A DNA stretch of 64,000 bases from contig NZ_QGSZ01000198.1 of NCBI RefSeq assembly GCF_003857055.1, positions 44,206 to 108,205 of the forward strand, given 5' to 3'. The number at the start of each line of letters is the position of its first letter. The stretch's first letter is position 1. Origin of the DNA: Micromonospora inaquosa (GTDB lineage Bacteria; Actinomycetota; Actinomycetes; Mycobacteriales; Micromonosporaceae). This document shows positions 24,470 to 33,128 of this stretch, one piece after another. The notes under the pieces were generated by a model, which saw only the letters and a list, made by a program, of their open reading frames with translations, searched no databases and had not been told where the DNA came from. The translations under genes were made by a program, and so were the position numbers.

Positions 24470-24622
24470 CGGCCCAGCGGGTTGGCCGAGGCCCTTCAGG
24501 TACTCCTCGTGCGCCCGCAACGACGCCAGTCCCTCGTTCAGCGTGTGGGTCACGTCGGCGCCGTTGCGGGCCGCGGGGGAGTAGGCGGCCCATACCTGCC
24601 GCACCCCGCTCCAGGGCTCCAA
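24470..24622 (-). pseudogene. Possible PIG-L deacetylase C-terminal remnant
   Basis: Read leftwards from 24622, the frame gives EPWSGVRQVWAAYSP, then ADVTHTLNEGLASLRAHEEY and LKGLG. The DVTxxLxxxxxSLxAHxxYLxxLG pattern resembles the end of PIG-L (GlcNAc-PI/mycothiol-type) deacetylases. The catalytic N-terminal part is absent, because the MFS gene's 3' end lies just upstream. The 227-base convergent space 24461-24687 holds nothing else I can identify. The assignment rests on a short match only. Confidence 0.35.
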
Positions 24623-24687
24623 GCACTGTCCGGAAAGTTCGCAGCAGCCTGACCGGGGCCAGGAGTCGTGACTGGTGCGGGTCGTCC

Positions 24688-25869
24688 CTACCGCAGGGCG
24701 ACGGGGGCCACTAGGAGGGCTGGCCCTCTCGGTAAGGTGATGACGGCGCCGATGAACACGGCCGCAGCGGACGTCGAGATGAGCACCGCTGGGTCAATGA
24801 GATTCCCGACGGCGGCCAGTGTGAGCCCCGCGAGCGGCATCGGCACAATCAGCAGCATGCCAAAAAGCCCCACGGTCGCCGCGTAGTTCTCCAGTGGCAC
24901 CCGACGCGCTCTGACGACCCGGATGTACACGCTGAAGAACGAGTCGAGCAGCAGGAACGCACCGAGGCATCCAGCGAAAACCCACAGCTGGGCCGCCAGC
25001 GCGACGCCCAACGCGGCCAGGCACATCCCCACCGCGACAGCGATCCCGATCGTCGACAGCGACACACGCGAGGTCAGCCGGTGGAAGGCCAACAGGCCGA
25101 CGATGGCCGGCACGCTGCTCGCCGCGTACATCAGGCCCAGCTCACTGCTGCTTGTCCCGAACGTTCCGAACGCGATCTGGGGCGCAGCCCCGTTGATCAG
25201 CGCGAGCACGTAATTCAGGCCCATGGTGACCAGGACGATCCGGCGCAGGACCGGGTCCTCGAGCGCACCGCGTACGGTCGCGCGTAGGGTGCGCTTCGCT
25301 GTCGAAGTGGGCGCCGTGCCGCCCGAGGGGACCGATATCGACATCAGCAGCGAGACCCCGAACAGGCCCGCCGCCACGAACATCAGCGCCGGCGGTGGGA
25401 ACGACAGCACCACGCCCGCCGCCGCCGGCCCCAGGACCATCGCCGCCTGCTCGAAGGCGGTCAGCTGCGATTGGAATCGCTCCTGCCCCTCGGGGCGGAC
25501 CAAGTACAGTCCGATCTTCTCGCCCCCGACGAAGGTCAATTCGAAGCAGAGGCCCACGACCATCGCGAATATCATCAGCACCGGCAACACCGCACCGGGA
25601 TACACCGCCATCATCAGCCCAGCCACCAGCGCCGTCGCGGTCCTGGTCAGATCCGCCACGACCATCAAGGTCCGCTGCCGTATGTTGTCGAGCCGCAGGA
25701 TCGCTGCCGACAGTCCCAGGAGCCTCGGTCCCCACTGGAAGAAGACCGCTGCGCCCGACCAGCGCACATCGGCGGTCACGCTGTAGGCGAACACTGGTAC
25801 CGCGAACAGGACCAGGTAGTCGCACAGCCAGCTGGCGAACCGCATCGCATAGTACTTCGCGATACTCAC
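24688..25869 (-). CDS. MFS exporter
   Basis: This 393-residue membrane protein has about 12 hydrophobic segments in two halves, split by a charged loop near residue 195 (SGGTAPTSTAKRTLRA). The first half carries a loop like MFS motif A in a weak form (LRLDNIRQRTLM). The overall look is that of the enterobactin-exporter/MFS_3 group, common in natural-product clusters. The GTG start overlaps the ATP-grasp stop (GTGA). It probably secretes the cluster product and gives self-protection; the substrate is inferred from position only. Confidence 0.82.
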   Translation of the reverse strand: MSIAKYYAMRFASWLCDYLVLFAVPVFAYSVTADVRWSGAAVFFQWGPRLLGLSAAILRLDNIRQRTLMVVADLTRTATALVAGLMMAVYPGAVLPVLMIFAMVVGLCFELTFVGGEKIGLYLVRPEGQERFQSQLTAFEQAAMVLGPAAAGVVLSFPPPALMFVAAGLFGVSLLMSISVPSGGTAPTSTAKRTLRATVRGALEDPVLRRIVLVTMGLNYVLALINGAAPQIAFGTFGTSSSELGLMYAASSVPAIVGLLAFHRLTSRVSLSTIGIAVAVGMCLAALGVALAAQLWVFAGCLGAFLLLDSFFSVYIRVVRARRVPLENYAATVGLFGMLLIVPMPLAGLTLAAVGNLIDPAVLISTSAAAVFIGAVITLPRGPALLVAPVALR

Positions 25870-27113
25870 GACAAATACGCTGCAACCGGTCGCAGTTCCC
25901 GGCCCAGTCGCTCGTTGACCGTCATAGCGGCGTCTGGATCGGAAGCGCGATAGCGGACATACGCCACGCGTCGGAGGGCCTCATAGGTCGAGGGAATCTG
26001 CTCGCCGGCGGGGACGAGCACCTTTCGCTCCACGACATCGGCGTAGCGCGGCACGTCGTCCCATCCCTCGATACGTGTGTAGGCGGTGATGCTGCCGGGG
26101 TCCACGAAGCGAATCCCCGCAGCCCCCCCGATTGCCGCGTGTTCATCGAGGCAGGTCTCCGGGTTCGCGCCGACCGCCATCAACAAGGCGGCGTCCGCCA
26201 TCGACACACCTGTGACGTCGGCTACCAGGTGCACGATCTGGTCTCCCGGCAGTCGTGCGGCGATCTCCATGAGTACCGGTCCGTTCGCGGACAGGCGCAT
26301 CTCGCAGTGGAACACGCTATTTTCCAGCCCGACTGCCCGGACCACCTGGCCGACGTACCGCTCGATCGCGCCCAGATCGTTGGGTCCCAGAGGAGCGGGT
26401 GTGATGTGACCGAGCTCGACAAAGGTCGGCTCGGGGCCGAGGAGCTTCCTGGTCACTGCGGCGATGCGCACCTCGCCGCGCCAAACGTATCCGTCGGCGC
26501 TGTACTCGTCGCCGGAAACGTATTCCTCGATGACGACCTCGTCACCGAGCGGCCTGCCAAGGTCGATCATGCCATCGGCCTCGATGGCTGCGTACGCCCG
26601 CACAGCCTCGGCCGTGTCGTGCGCCTTCAAGACATGGATGCTGCTCGACGACTCAACCGGTTTGACCACCACCGGGAACGTCAGCGCCGCGCACGCGAGC
26701 TCCGCCTCGGCGCGGGAGGCCACCTCCCGGTGCCGGGGCGACCGGACGCCGGCGCGTTGCAGCGCCTCACGCATTTTGGCCTTGTTCCGAACGAGCGCGA
26801 CATCGGTGGTGGTCAGGCCCGGCAGACCGAGTTTCTCCGCAACTCGGGCCGCGATCTCGACGTGAAACTCCGAACCGGCTACGACACCATCGAGCCCGGC
26901 CCCCACTGGCGAGCGACTCACCGCTTCAACGATGGCGTGTGCGTCATTCGTATCTACCTGGACGAGGGTGGATGCCAGATCCTTGGTCGCCGCCGTCAGA
27001 GTTCGGTCTTCGGCATCGAAGCTCGCCACCACGATGTTCCAACCCATGGCTGCGGCTCGGACGACGAGCTCGTTGCCGGAAGATACCGGTTCAACGATGA
27101 GTACTGATGTCAT
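25866..27113 (-). CDS. ATP-grasp ligase, L-amino-acid-ligase type
   Basis: This 415-residue ATP-grasp enzyme forms an acyl phosphate and joins a carboxylate to an amine or other nucleophile. N-terminal pre-ATP-grasp fold (VLIVEPVSSG), TTTDVALVRNKAKMREAL (about 100-117), FPVVVKPVESSSSIHV (ATP-binding lysine and loop), VVIEEYVSGDEYSADGY, and the metal-site HCEMRLSANGPVLMEIAARLPG with late acidic residues are all present. It resembles BacD/DdaF-like ligases. It could add an amino acid to the core product or, as DcsG does in cycloserine biosynthesis, close a ring. The start ATG 27113 follows AGAGGAACG and it heads a two-gene operon with the MFS exporter. Confidence 0.82.
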   Translation of the reverse strand: MTSVLIVEPVSSGNELVVRAAAMGWNIVVASFDAEDRTLTAATKDLASTLVQVDTNDAHAIVEAVSRSPVGAGLDGVVAGSEFHVEIAARVAEKLGLPGLTTTDVALVRNKAKMREALQRAGVRSPRHREVASRAEAELACAALTFPVVVKPVESSSSIHVLKAHDTAEAVRAYAAIEADGMIDLGRPLGDEVVIEEYVSGDEYSADGYVWRGEVRIAAVTRKLLGPEPTFVELGHITPAPLGPNDLGAIERYVGQVVRAVGLENSVFHCEMRLSANGPVLMEIAARLPGDQIVHLVADVTGVSMADAALLMAVGANPETCLDEHAAIGGAAGIRFVDPGSITAYTRIEGWDDVPRYADVVERKVLVPAGEQIPSTYEALRRVAYVRYRASDPDAAMTVNERLGRELRPVAAYLS

Positions 27114-27573
27114 CGTTCCTCTTGAGTCTTGTACTGCTCAACGATCGTCATACGACGACGACGGCGGCGGCTGGACAGACGGACACATTCGGCCAAGCTA
27201 CCAGCCTCCACAACAGACACTCAATCCGCCCGGAAACCTATCCAGTTATGAGGTGGCAACTAAACTGGTTCCATACGGACCACCTTGAGACCGCAGGGCC
27301 CGCCTGAACGCCTAATCGGGGAGCGCGCCGCCTGTCTCGCTAAGAGTGTTTCCGGTGATCTTGGGTAGTAGGTTTCAGCGGCTGGAAAGCGGTCGCTGAA
27401 GGTGATGGCGAAGGCGTTCAACGCGGGTTTCCAGCGCGGCAGAGGCGCGACGGATAGCTGACGCCTTCACCCAGCCGTACCGGTACGCCGCTGTCAGTAC
27501 GGCAGGATTGGCGCCGGCTCGTTCGGCTCGTTCCCGGTGCTCGTCACGGCCCGCTACGAGTTCGCGATCGTCC
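27114..27573. other. 460-base stretch without a recognised gene
   Basis: The right end of the biosynthetic cluster. The first 200 bases (27114-27310) are less GC-rich and should contain the promoter of the ATP-grasp gene. From about 27590 down to 27394 on the minus strand an open frame reads GANPAVLTAAYRYGWVKASAIR and ends QRPLSSR, without a good start. It overlaps the TetR 3' end and I do not recognise it; it may be a gene relic. Confidence 0.4.
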
Positions 27574-28263
27574 TCAGGCGCGGAGGCGTTCCAGCCCGCC
27601 CAGGAGCAGGTCGAGGGTGAACTCGAACTCGGTCTGGCCGTCGCACCAACCGAGGGTGGGGTCGGTGACGTCGTGGATCTCGGTGGCCACCATGGCCGTC
27701 AGGTGCGGTAGCGCATCGGCCATCGCGGCCAGGTCCGCCTCCGCGACGTCGTCCTCCATGCTCCCGCCAGCTGACGACGGGCTGAAGATCTCCTGCGCGA
27801 ACCCGAGCGGCAGACTGCCGAACGCGTGCATCGCCCGATGCGCGAGGCGGTGCGAGAACCCTGCACCGAGCAGGGTGCCCACGATCCCGTCGTAGTACGC
27901 GTACAGACCGACGGGGATGGTGCGACGCGAGCCCAACAGCCCGGGCACCCACGGGTGACGCAGCATGATCTGACGCGCCGCGAGGAACTGTCGGCGCAGC
28001 CGGGTCTGCCAGTCTTCATCCCGATCGCTCGTGGCGTTGCCGCCAACCGCCGCATGGATCTCGGCGACCACGGTCTCCACGACGCCGTCGAGGAGTGCCT
28101 CCTTGGCGGGCAGATGGTGGTAGAGCGACATGGCCTCGACACCGAGGTCGGCAGCGAGGCGACGCATCGTCAGCGCCTTGACCCCCTCAGCGTCCGCAAG
28201 GGCAACCGCCGCTGCCAGTACGCGTTCGCGGCTGAGCGGTTGCCGAACTGCCTTCGCTGCCAC
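27574..28263 (-). CDS. TetR/AcrR-family repressor
   Basis: This 229-residue protein has a TetR-type helix-turn-helix at the N-terminus (RVLAAAVALADAEGV, then TMRRLAADLGVEAMSLYHHLPAKEALLDGV) and a TetR_C_1-type ligand domain ending in EFEFTLDLLLGGLERL. GTG 28263 is chosen because GGAGGACAG sits directly in front of it; an upstream GTG at 28275 is possible. The divergent neighbour is a DUF4386 membrane protein and the space between carries two copies of a palindrome, so it very likely represses itself and that gene. Confidence 0.88.
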   Translation of the reverse strand: MAAKAVRQPLSRERVLAAAVALADAEGVKALTMRRLAADLGVEAMSLYHHLPAKEALLDGVVETVVAEIHAAVGGNATSDRDEDWQTRLRRQFLAARQIMLRHPWVPGLLGSRRTIPVGLYAYYDGIVGTLLGAGFSHRLAHRAMHAFGSLPLGFAQEIFSPSSAGGSMEDDVAEADLAAMADALPHLTAMVATEIHDVTDPTLGWCDGQTEFEFTLDLLLGGLERLRA

Positions 28264-28287
28264 CTGTCCTCCCACCTCTTGCCGGCA

Positions 28288-28320
28288 CCTTACATCGTAT
28301 GGTTACCTTACATTGTAAGG
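28288..28320. promoter_or_regulatory. Tandem TetR operators
   Basis: CCTTACATTGTAAGG (28306-28320) is a perfect 15-bp palindrome around a central T. CCTTACATCGTATGG (28288-28302) is an imperfect copy 18 bases away. The TTACAtTGTAA core is typical of TetR-family sites, and the pair lies between the divergent TetR and DUF4386 genes. Confidence 0.75.
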
Positions 28321-28374
28321 ATGGTGGTCGGAGCGCGACCACCACCACGCCGGTACGGCCCCAAAGGAGCCACC

Positions 28375-29085
28375 ATGCCCGCGCTTGTCCGTACGGCCCG
28401 CGTGACCGGGCTGCTCTACCTCGCCCTCGCCTTCGCCGGCGCACTGGGCTTTCTGCTCATCCGGCCGCGACTCTTCAGTGCCGAGGACCCCAACGCGACG
28501 CTCGCCAACCTGGTCCAGCACGAATCACTCGCGCGCGTCGGAGTCGCCTTCGAGCTGCTCATCGTCATCAGCCAGGCCCTCGCCGCCGCATGGTTCTACC
28601 GACTGTTCCGCACCGCGGACCGGCTTGCCGCCGGCGCCATCGCCGCCTTCGGCCTCATCAACGCGGTCGTGGTCCTGGTCAGCGCGGCACTGCTCGCCAC
28701 GGCTGTCGACCTCGCGCTCGACCCGGTCGGCGACGCGGCGGCCACCGTCCAACTTCTTTACCTGACCAGCGGCAACCTGTGGGGCGTCGGAGCGCTGTTC
28801 TTCGGCCTCTGGCTCATCCCCATGGGGCGCTGCGTGCTCCGCTCGAACTGGATGCCCCGCCCACTCGGCTGGATCCTCGTCGGCGGCGGCATCGGATACC
28901 TGCTCAGCGCATTCATCGGATACCTCGCCCCCGACGCACAGGCCATCGCTGACCTTCTGGTCGCTCCCGCGACGATCGGTGAGTTCTGGATGATCGGCTA
29001 CCTACTGACGCGCGGCGTCCGCCGCCACGCATACGACCAGGCGCCATCCGACGGGCAACCGGTGGCCGCGCCGGTGACCGTCTAG
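28375..29085 (+). CDS. DUF4386 integral membrane protein
   Basis: This 236-residue protein has six hydrophobic segments. Its features fit DUF4386: TGLLYLALAFAGALGF at the N-terminus, ANLVQHESLARVGVAFELL in the middle, LTSGNLWGVGALFFGLWLIPMG and PRPLGWILVGGGIGYL. The family's job is not known. The ATG 28375 has AAAGGAG in front. It is transcribed away from the TetR gene across the shared operators and ends at a strong hairpin. Confidence 0.85.
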   Translation: MPALVRTARVTGLLYLALAFAGALGFLLIRPRLFSAEDPNATLANLVQHESLARVGVAFELLIVISQALAAAWFYRLFRTADRLAAGAIAAFGLINAVVVLVSAALLATAVDLALDPVGDAAATVQLLYLTSGNLWGVGALFFGLWLIPMGRCVLRSNWMPRPLGWILVGGGIGYLLSAFIGYLAPDAQAIADLLVAPATIGEFWMIGYLLTRGVRRHAYDQAPSDGQPVAAPVTV

Positions 29086-29120
29086 CCGCGACGCCCCCTT
29101 CGGACACAAACAATGTGCCC

Positions 29121-29156
29121 ACGGTGTGCGCTGAGATCCACTGCGGCGCGCACCGT
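29121..29156 (+). terminator. Hairpin after the DUF4386 gene
   Basis: ACGGTGTGCGC (29121-29131) pairs with GCGCGCACCGT (29146-29156) with one mismatch around a 14-base loop. Outer ACACAAAC/GTTTGTGT arms extend it with a bulge. Confidence 0.5.
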
Positions 29157-29288
29157 TTGTGTTCAGGCTGGTAGTTCGGCCGGAGTCTGTGTTGCCGGTA
29201 GACCTCGGCCTTGTCGGCGGGGGCCGGCGTCGTGGAGCACGGCGGCGATGTCGCCGAGCGCCGTCCGGCCTACGCGTCATTGCGCGGC

Positions 29289-29294
29289 TACCAT
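29289..29294 (+). promoter_or_regulatory. -10 element of a leaderless promoter for the NACHT gene
   Basis: TACCAT ends six bases before the ATG at 29301 and no ribosome site precedes that ATG. This spacing is the standard form of leaderless transcripts in actinomycetes and was used to choose the start. Confidence 0.5.
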
Positions 29295-29300
29295 CCGGGC

Positions 29301-32300
29301 ATGGATCGCGCGGCGGCCTGGCTGGAGACCGGCGACCAGATTGCCTCCATGGTGGGGGCTGCCGCCGGGGTCGCCGCGCTGCTCGTGGCAATTCGCGCTG
29401 AGCTCCGTGCCCGTGGAGCTACCGGTCGCCCACGCCGGTTGCCCTGGCCGTTGTTGACGCTTTGCGTCGCCCTGTTCGCCCTTCGTCTCGTTCCGGCCGT
29501 GCCGGCCTGGCTGGTCGAGCCGTCGGCGTGGGCGGCCTCGGCGGTGGGTGCGGCGGCGTTGATGGTCGCTCTGCGACGTAGCCGTCCGGGCCCGACTCCG
29601 GTAGTCAATCCGCAGATTATCGGGCTGACGCGGCGACTCAAAGACGATGGTGCCCGACATCGGTACCGATTCTTCGTCGGCTGGCCGGCGCCTGCATTGC
29701 CTGACGTCTACGTCCGACAGCGTCCCGCGCTCGGCGGCGTGAGTGTGGGGCAGCACCGAGCGCTCGTGAGCGTTGACGACGTGCTTACCAGTGACGGGCA
29801 CGGGCTGTTGCTCGGCGGAGCCGGATCGGGGAAGTCCACCCTTGCCGCGACCGTTACGGCCGCGATCGCCAGTCGGGCGCTGACCGCCGGGGACTTCGGG
29901 ACGCTCGCGATCTCGGTCACCGCCACCGACCTGGTAGGGCGGTCGCTGCTCGATGCGCTCACGCTGAGTTGCGCCCGCGACCTGGGTATCACCGTGGATG
30001 CCGAGCTGTTCGCGGAGCCGCCGGTGCCCGGCGGACGCTGGCACGTGATCGTCGACGGCGTCGACGAGGTGGTGAACGCCCACGATCGTTCACGCCTGCT
30101 CTGGGAACTGCGCAGCCTCCTCCGCGAGGGTGACGTCACTCATCGTTTCCTGGTGACGTCCCGCCCCCTGCCCGACGCCGAACTCGCCACGCTGAGGAAT
30201 GCATGGGTCGCCGAGTACGAGCTGCGCCCCTTCGACCGGGCTGATCTCGCCGACTTCGCGCGGCGCTGGTTCACCGCTCGCCTGCCGCACGACCCGGAGG
30301 CCGCCGCGCGCGAGGCCGCCCTCTTCCTCACCCGGGTGGCGGGTGCCCGGCTCGGCCCGGTGGCCCGCGTTCCGCTGCTTGCCACGATTGCGGTGATGGT
30401 CTACGAGCAGGCCGACGGGGGTGCCCTGCCGGCCAGTCGCGCTCATCTCTACGCGAGGTTCGTCGAGCACCTCCTCGACGGCCGCCACGAACTTTCGGAG
30501 GCGAAAGCGTCCCTGGTGGATGCGTTGCAGGGACGGGGCCGTGCCGGCCTCGCGATCGCCACGTGGTTGAAAGACGACTTCTACGAGGTGATCGCTCGCA
30601 TGCTCGACGCCGTCGGCGTGGCCCGCGTCGCCCAGCCGAACGCCGACCTGTGCAGCGCCGCCCTTGCCTGGCTTGACTCCAACGCGCCCCATCGTCTGAC
30701 CGATACCGTTCCCGACGCCCGCAGGCAGACTGAGGACCTACTGCGTAGCACCGGGCTCTTCGGGATGCGGCACGGGCAGTTCGCGTTTCTGCACCAGAGT
30801 TTCGCCGAGTTCCTCTTTGCGCGGGCTATGGCCGGCAGGCTCGACACCGCGCGTTGGCGTGTCATGGCCGCCAACCCCGCGGCCCGCAGCCTGGCCGCCT
30901 TCGTTGCGGCCCGCCGCCCCGACGCGGATGCGATGGTCCGCTCTCTCGTAGCTGAAGAGGGCATCATCACGGCCGCCGACATGATTGCCGTCGGCGTTCC
31001 GGTAGACGACCCGACACGGGCCACAGTGCTGGACGGCCTTTCCGCTCACTTGGGCGACGACACCCCCACCGCGCCGGAAGCCCTGCGCGTGCTGCGCGAG
31101 CTGAGCGTCGACCAAGACGTACTGCGGCGTCTGATCGCCATGGCAGGGGACAATGACGTGCCGGAGTGGACGCGGGTGGTGCTGGCCGACGTGGTCATCG
31201 ACGTCGACCGCCCGGTCGGCGTCGCTCAGCTCCGGCATGCTGCCGAACAGTTCGCGTCCGAACCGGCCACCTGGGCCGTGGACGCTCTGCGAGCCCGCGG
31301 CTTGCAGGTCGACCCGCGCACGAAGAACCTCTTCGGCCCCCCTTCCGGTCGGGAACGCGGAGCGCTCGGCGGCCTGGGGCGGCAAGCACTCTCCCGGCGG
31401 GCCGGTGACCCCGACTTCAGCGACATGCAGCGCTTGGTAGCCGCTGAGCGCTTGGCCCACGACGGTAGCCTCACCCCGTTACGAGCCTTGGTAGAGGAAG
31501 CCGGTGTGGGCCGGCTCGTCCAGCTTGCGGGCGGGAAGATTCTGGCCGACCTAGGTGACCTGGAACCGCTGGTGACGATGACCGCGAGACAGGAGGAGAC
31601 CGCGGACACGGGGAGTGACTGGCTCCAATATCTCGCGGCGGCTGAGGTGTTCGCCCGCGACCAGACCCGTGGCGTGCCGATCCTGCGGGCGATCTTCGAC
31701 CGGCACGAGCCGTTGCCTCGGACCTACGGCTGCGCCGCCCGTCTTGCCGAGGCGGGGAGCATCACCGAGCTGGCGAGTCTCGCGGCAGCGAATGCGACGG
31801 GCTTCTGGCGGGAGCCGGTCTCCCAACTTCCCTGGCTCCAGTCGCCTGCGGTCGGGGCGAATCTCTCTCGGGCCGCTGCTCGACGTCTCGCCGGTGAACC
31901 GCGCTCGGTCAAGCCCTGGGGCTACGAGAGGGGCTACGAGACAAAAGCCTGGGCGCACGTGCGGGCCGCAGCAGCGAAGCGCCGACACGCACTGCACGAT
32001 CTCGCCGTACGGGGGAGGCCCAGGCGGGAGCTGCACGCGGCGACCTGGCTCGGCCGACACTTCAGCGACCCCGAGGAGCTTGAACGCGTCGTGGCCAACC
32101 CCAGCATGCCGGCCCGCTTCCGGGTGGCAGCCGCGACGTCCCTGGCGATGCTCTTCGGCCCCGCCGCGGACGAGCCCTTACGGCAGCTCGAACGTCATGG
32201 CGAACTGCATTACGAAACCGTCTGCGGGATCCCAGCGACGCCGATTCAATACACCTCCTTCATTCCGGCCGTGCCAGAGCGCTCGTTCGACCTCTGCGCA

Positions 32301-32726
32301 GCCCTGGCTGGTGACCCGGACACGCCCCGCTCGCTGCGCGCCGCGCTGACGCTCCTTCTGCCATTCGGCGACTCGGCCGATCGGCTCGCCCGTATCGCGG
32401 ACAACCCGGCGATGAGTTTCCGAGCCCGTTTCGAGGCGATGAATGCCCTCGTCGGGTCAAGCCCGCAGGTGGGGCGTCGCTCCCTCTCCACAATCGTGCG
32501 TGACCACGACCTGCCTAATCCGCTTGTATGGTTCCTGCTGCTCAAAATCTTCCTCGGCTGGAATCTTGACGTGAAACGTCTCGGCTGGCTCGAATTCGAA
32601 ACGATTGCCCGTCGGATCGAGGCCATCGGGAACGCCCCGTCTCCGCTGCACATGCTCTGGAGGACCGCCGTGACGGTCATGTTCAGCCACCCCGCCCTGG
32701 ACCGCGTGGCGTCTGGCGGGCACTGA
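29301..32726 (+). CDS. Membrane-anchored NACHT-type STAND ATPase with helical repeats
   Basis: This 1141-residue protein begins with about three transmembrane segments (about 13-31, 47-70 and 76-92). A NACHT-like NTPase follows: Walker A GGAGSGKST (172-180), Walker B HVIVDGVDE (248-256), the sensor-like VTSRPLP, and FLHQSFAEFLFARAM of the C-terminal winged part. Residues about 500-1141 are alpha-helical repeats rich in Ala/Leu (HEAT-like), ready to sense a partner. Bacterial NACHT proteins of this design act in antiphage defence or signalling. No effector enzyme domain is seen, so membrane disruption through the N-terminus is possible. It stands alone and has a leaderless-type promoter. Confidence 0.8.
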   Translation: MDRAAAWLETGDQIASMVGAAAGVAALLVAIRAELRARGATGRPRRLPWPLLTLCVALFALRLVPAVPAWLVEPSAWAASAVGAAALMVALRRSRPGPTPVVNPQIIGLTRRLKDDGARHRYRFFVGWPAPALPDVYVRQRPALGGVSVGQHRALVSVDDVLTSDGHGLLLGGAGSGKSTLAATVTAAIASRALTAGDFGTLAISVTATDLVGRSLLDALTLSCARDLGITVDAELFAEPPVPGGRWHVIVDGVDEVVNAHDRSRLLWELRSLLREGDVTHRFLVTSRPLPDAELATLRNAWVAEYELRPFDRADLADFARRWFTARLPHDPEAAAREAALFLTRVAGARLGPVARVPLLATIAVMVYEQADGGALPASRAHLYARFVEHLLDGRHELSEAKASLVDALQGRGRAGLAIATWLKDDFYEVIARMLDAVGVARVAQPNADLCSAALAWLDSNAPHRLTDTVPDARRQTEDLLRSTGLFGMRHGQFAFLHQSFAEFLFARAMAGRLDTARWRVMAANPAARSLAAFVAARRPDADAMVRSLVAEEGIITAADMIAVGVPVDDPTRATVLDGLSAHLGDDTPTAPEALRVLRELSVDQDVLRRLIAMAGDNDVPEWTRVVLADVVIDVDRPVGVAQLRHAAEQFASEPATWAVDALRARGLQVDPRTKNLFGPPSGRERGALGGLGRQALSRRAGDPDFSDMQRLVAAERLAHDGSLTPLRALVEEAGVGRLVQLAGGKILADLGDLEPLVTMTARQEETADTGSDWLQYLAAAEVFARDQTRGVPILRAIFDRHEPLPRTYGCAARLAEAGSITELASLAAANATGFWREPVSQLPWLQSPAVGANLSRAAARRLAGEPRSVKPWGYERGYETKAWAHVRAAAAKRRHALHDLAVRGRPRRELHAATWLGRHFSDPEELERVVANPSMPARFRVAAATSLAMLFGPAADEPLRQLERHGELHYETVCGIPATPIQYTSFIPAVPERSFDLCAALAGDPDTPRSLRAALTLLLPFGDSADRLARIADNPAMSFRARFEAMNALVGSSPQVGRRSLSTIVRDHDLPNPLVWFLLLKIFLGWNLDVKRLGWLEFETIARRIEAIGNAPSPLHMLWRTAVTVMFSHPALDRVASGGH

Positions 32727-33128
32727 CACCGGTCATGCCATCACCTACCGGTGCAGCAGACCCGGCGGCCCGGAGACCGTCCCGCCACACGCGACCGGGC
32801 GCCGGACCGTCACGATCGCGCCCTCGACCGACCTCGCCGGGCCGAAAAACCAGCCGCTCAGGGTCACCGACGTCGATGAGGCGCTCGCGCGCGCGGGCGC
32901 CGGGAGCAGCCGTACCGGACCCGAAGGTCAGGCCCTCATCCGGGGCCACCAAGAGGGTTGTGGGGGCGAAATATCGGCGCAACTTCCGGACACAAGGAGT
33001 GCTGAAAAGACACAGCTGTACAGGCGGTCGACATTGTCACTAGGCCGTTCCAACGGCTAGTCTGTGCCGATCCGGCGATCGAACTTCGCCGAAACTTTCG
33101 ACGAGGCTACCGTTACGGAGAACCGAAA
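32727..33128. other. 402-base intergenic stretch ahead of the xylosidase gene
   Basis: No gene is supported here. One plus-strand frame reads RTVTIAPSTDLAGPKNQPL and is open for about 90 codons but has no start and no recognised family. The last 70 bases contain the xylosidase promoter and operator. Confidence 0.4.
33090..33100. promoter_or_regulatory. CGAAACTTTCG operator for the GH43 gene
   Basis: CGAAA-C-TTTCG is a perfect palindrome 28 bases before the xylosidase start. It has the CGAA/TTCG form reported for xylan-gene repressors in streptomycetes. The matching LacI-type repressor is not obvious in this window. Confidence 0.6.

Noticed and set aside
32735..33043. A 102-residue plus-strand frame before the xylosidase
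   Set aside because: The product is an Arg/Pro/Ser-rich string typical of a wrong frame; no start signal.
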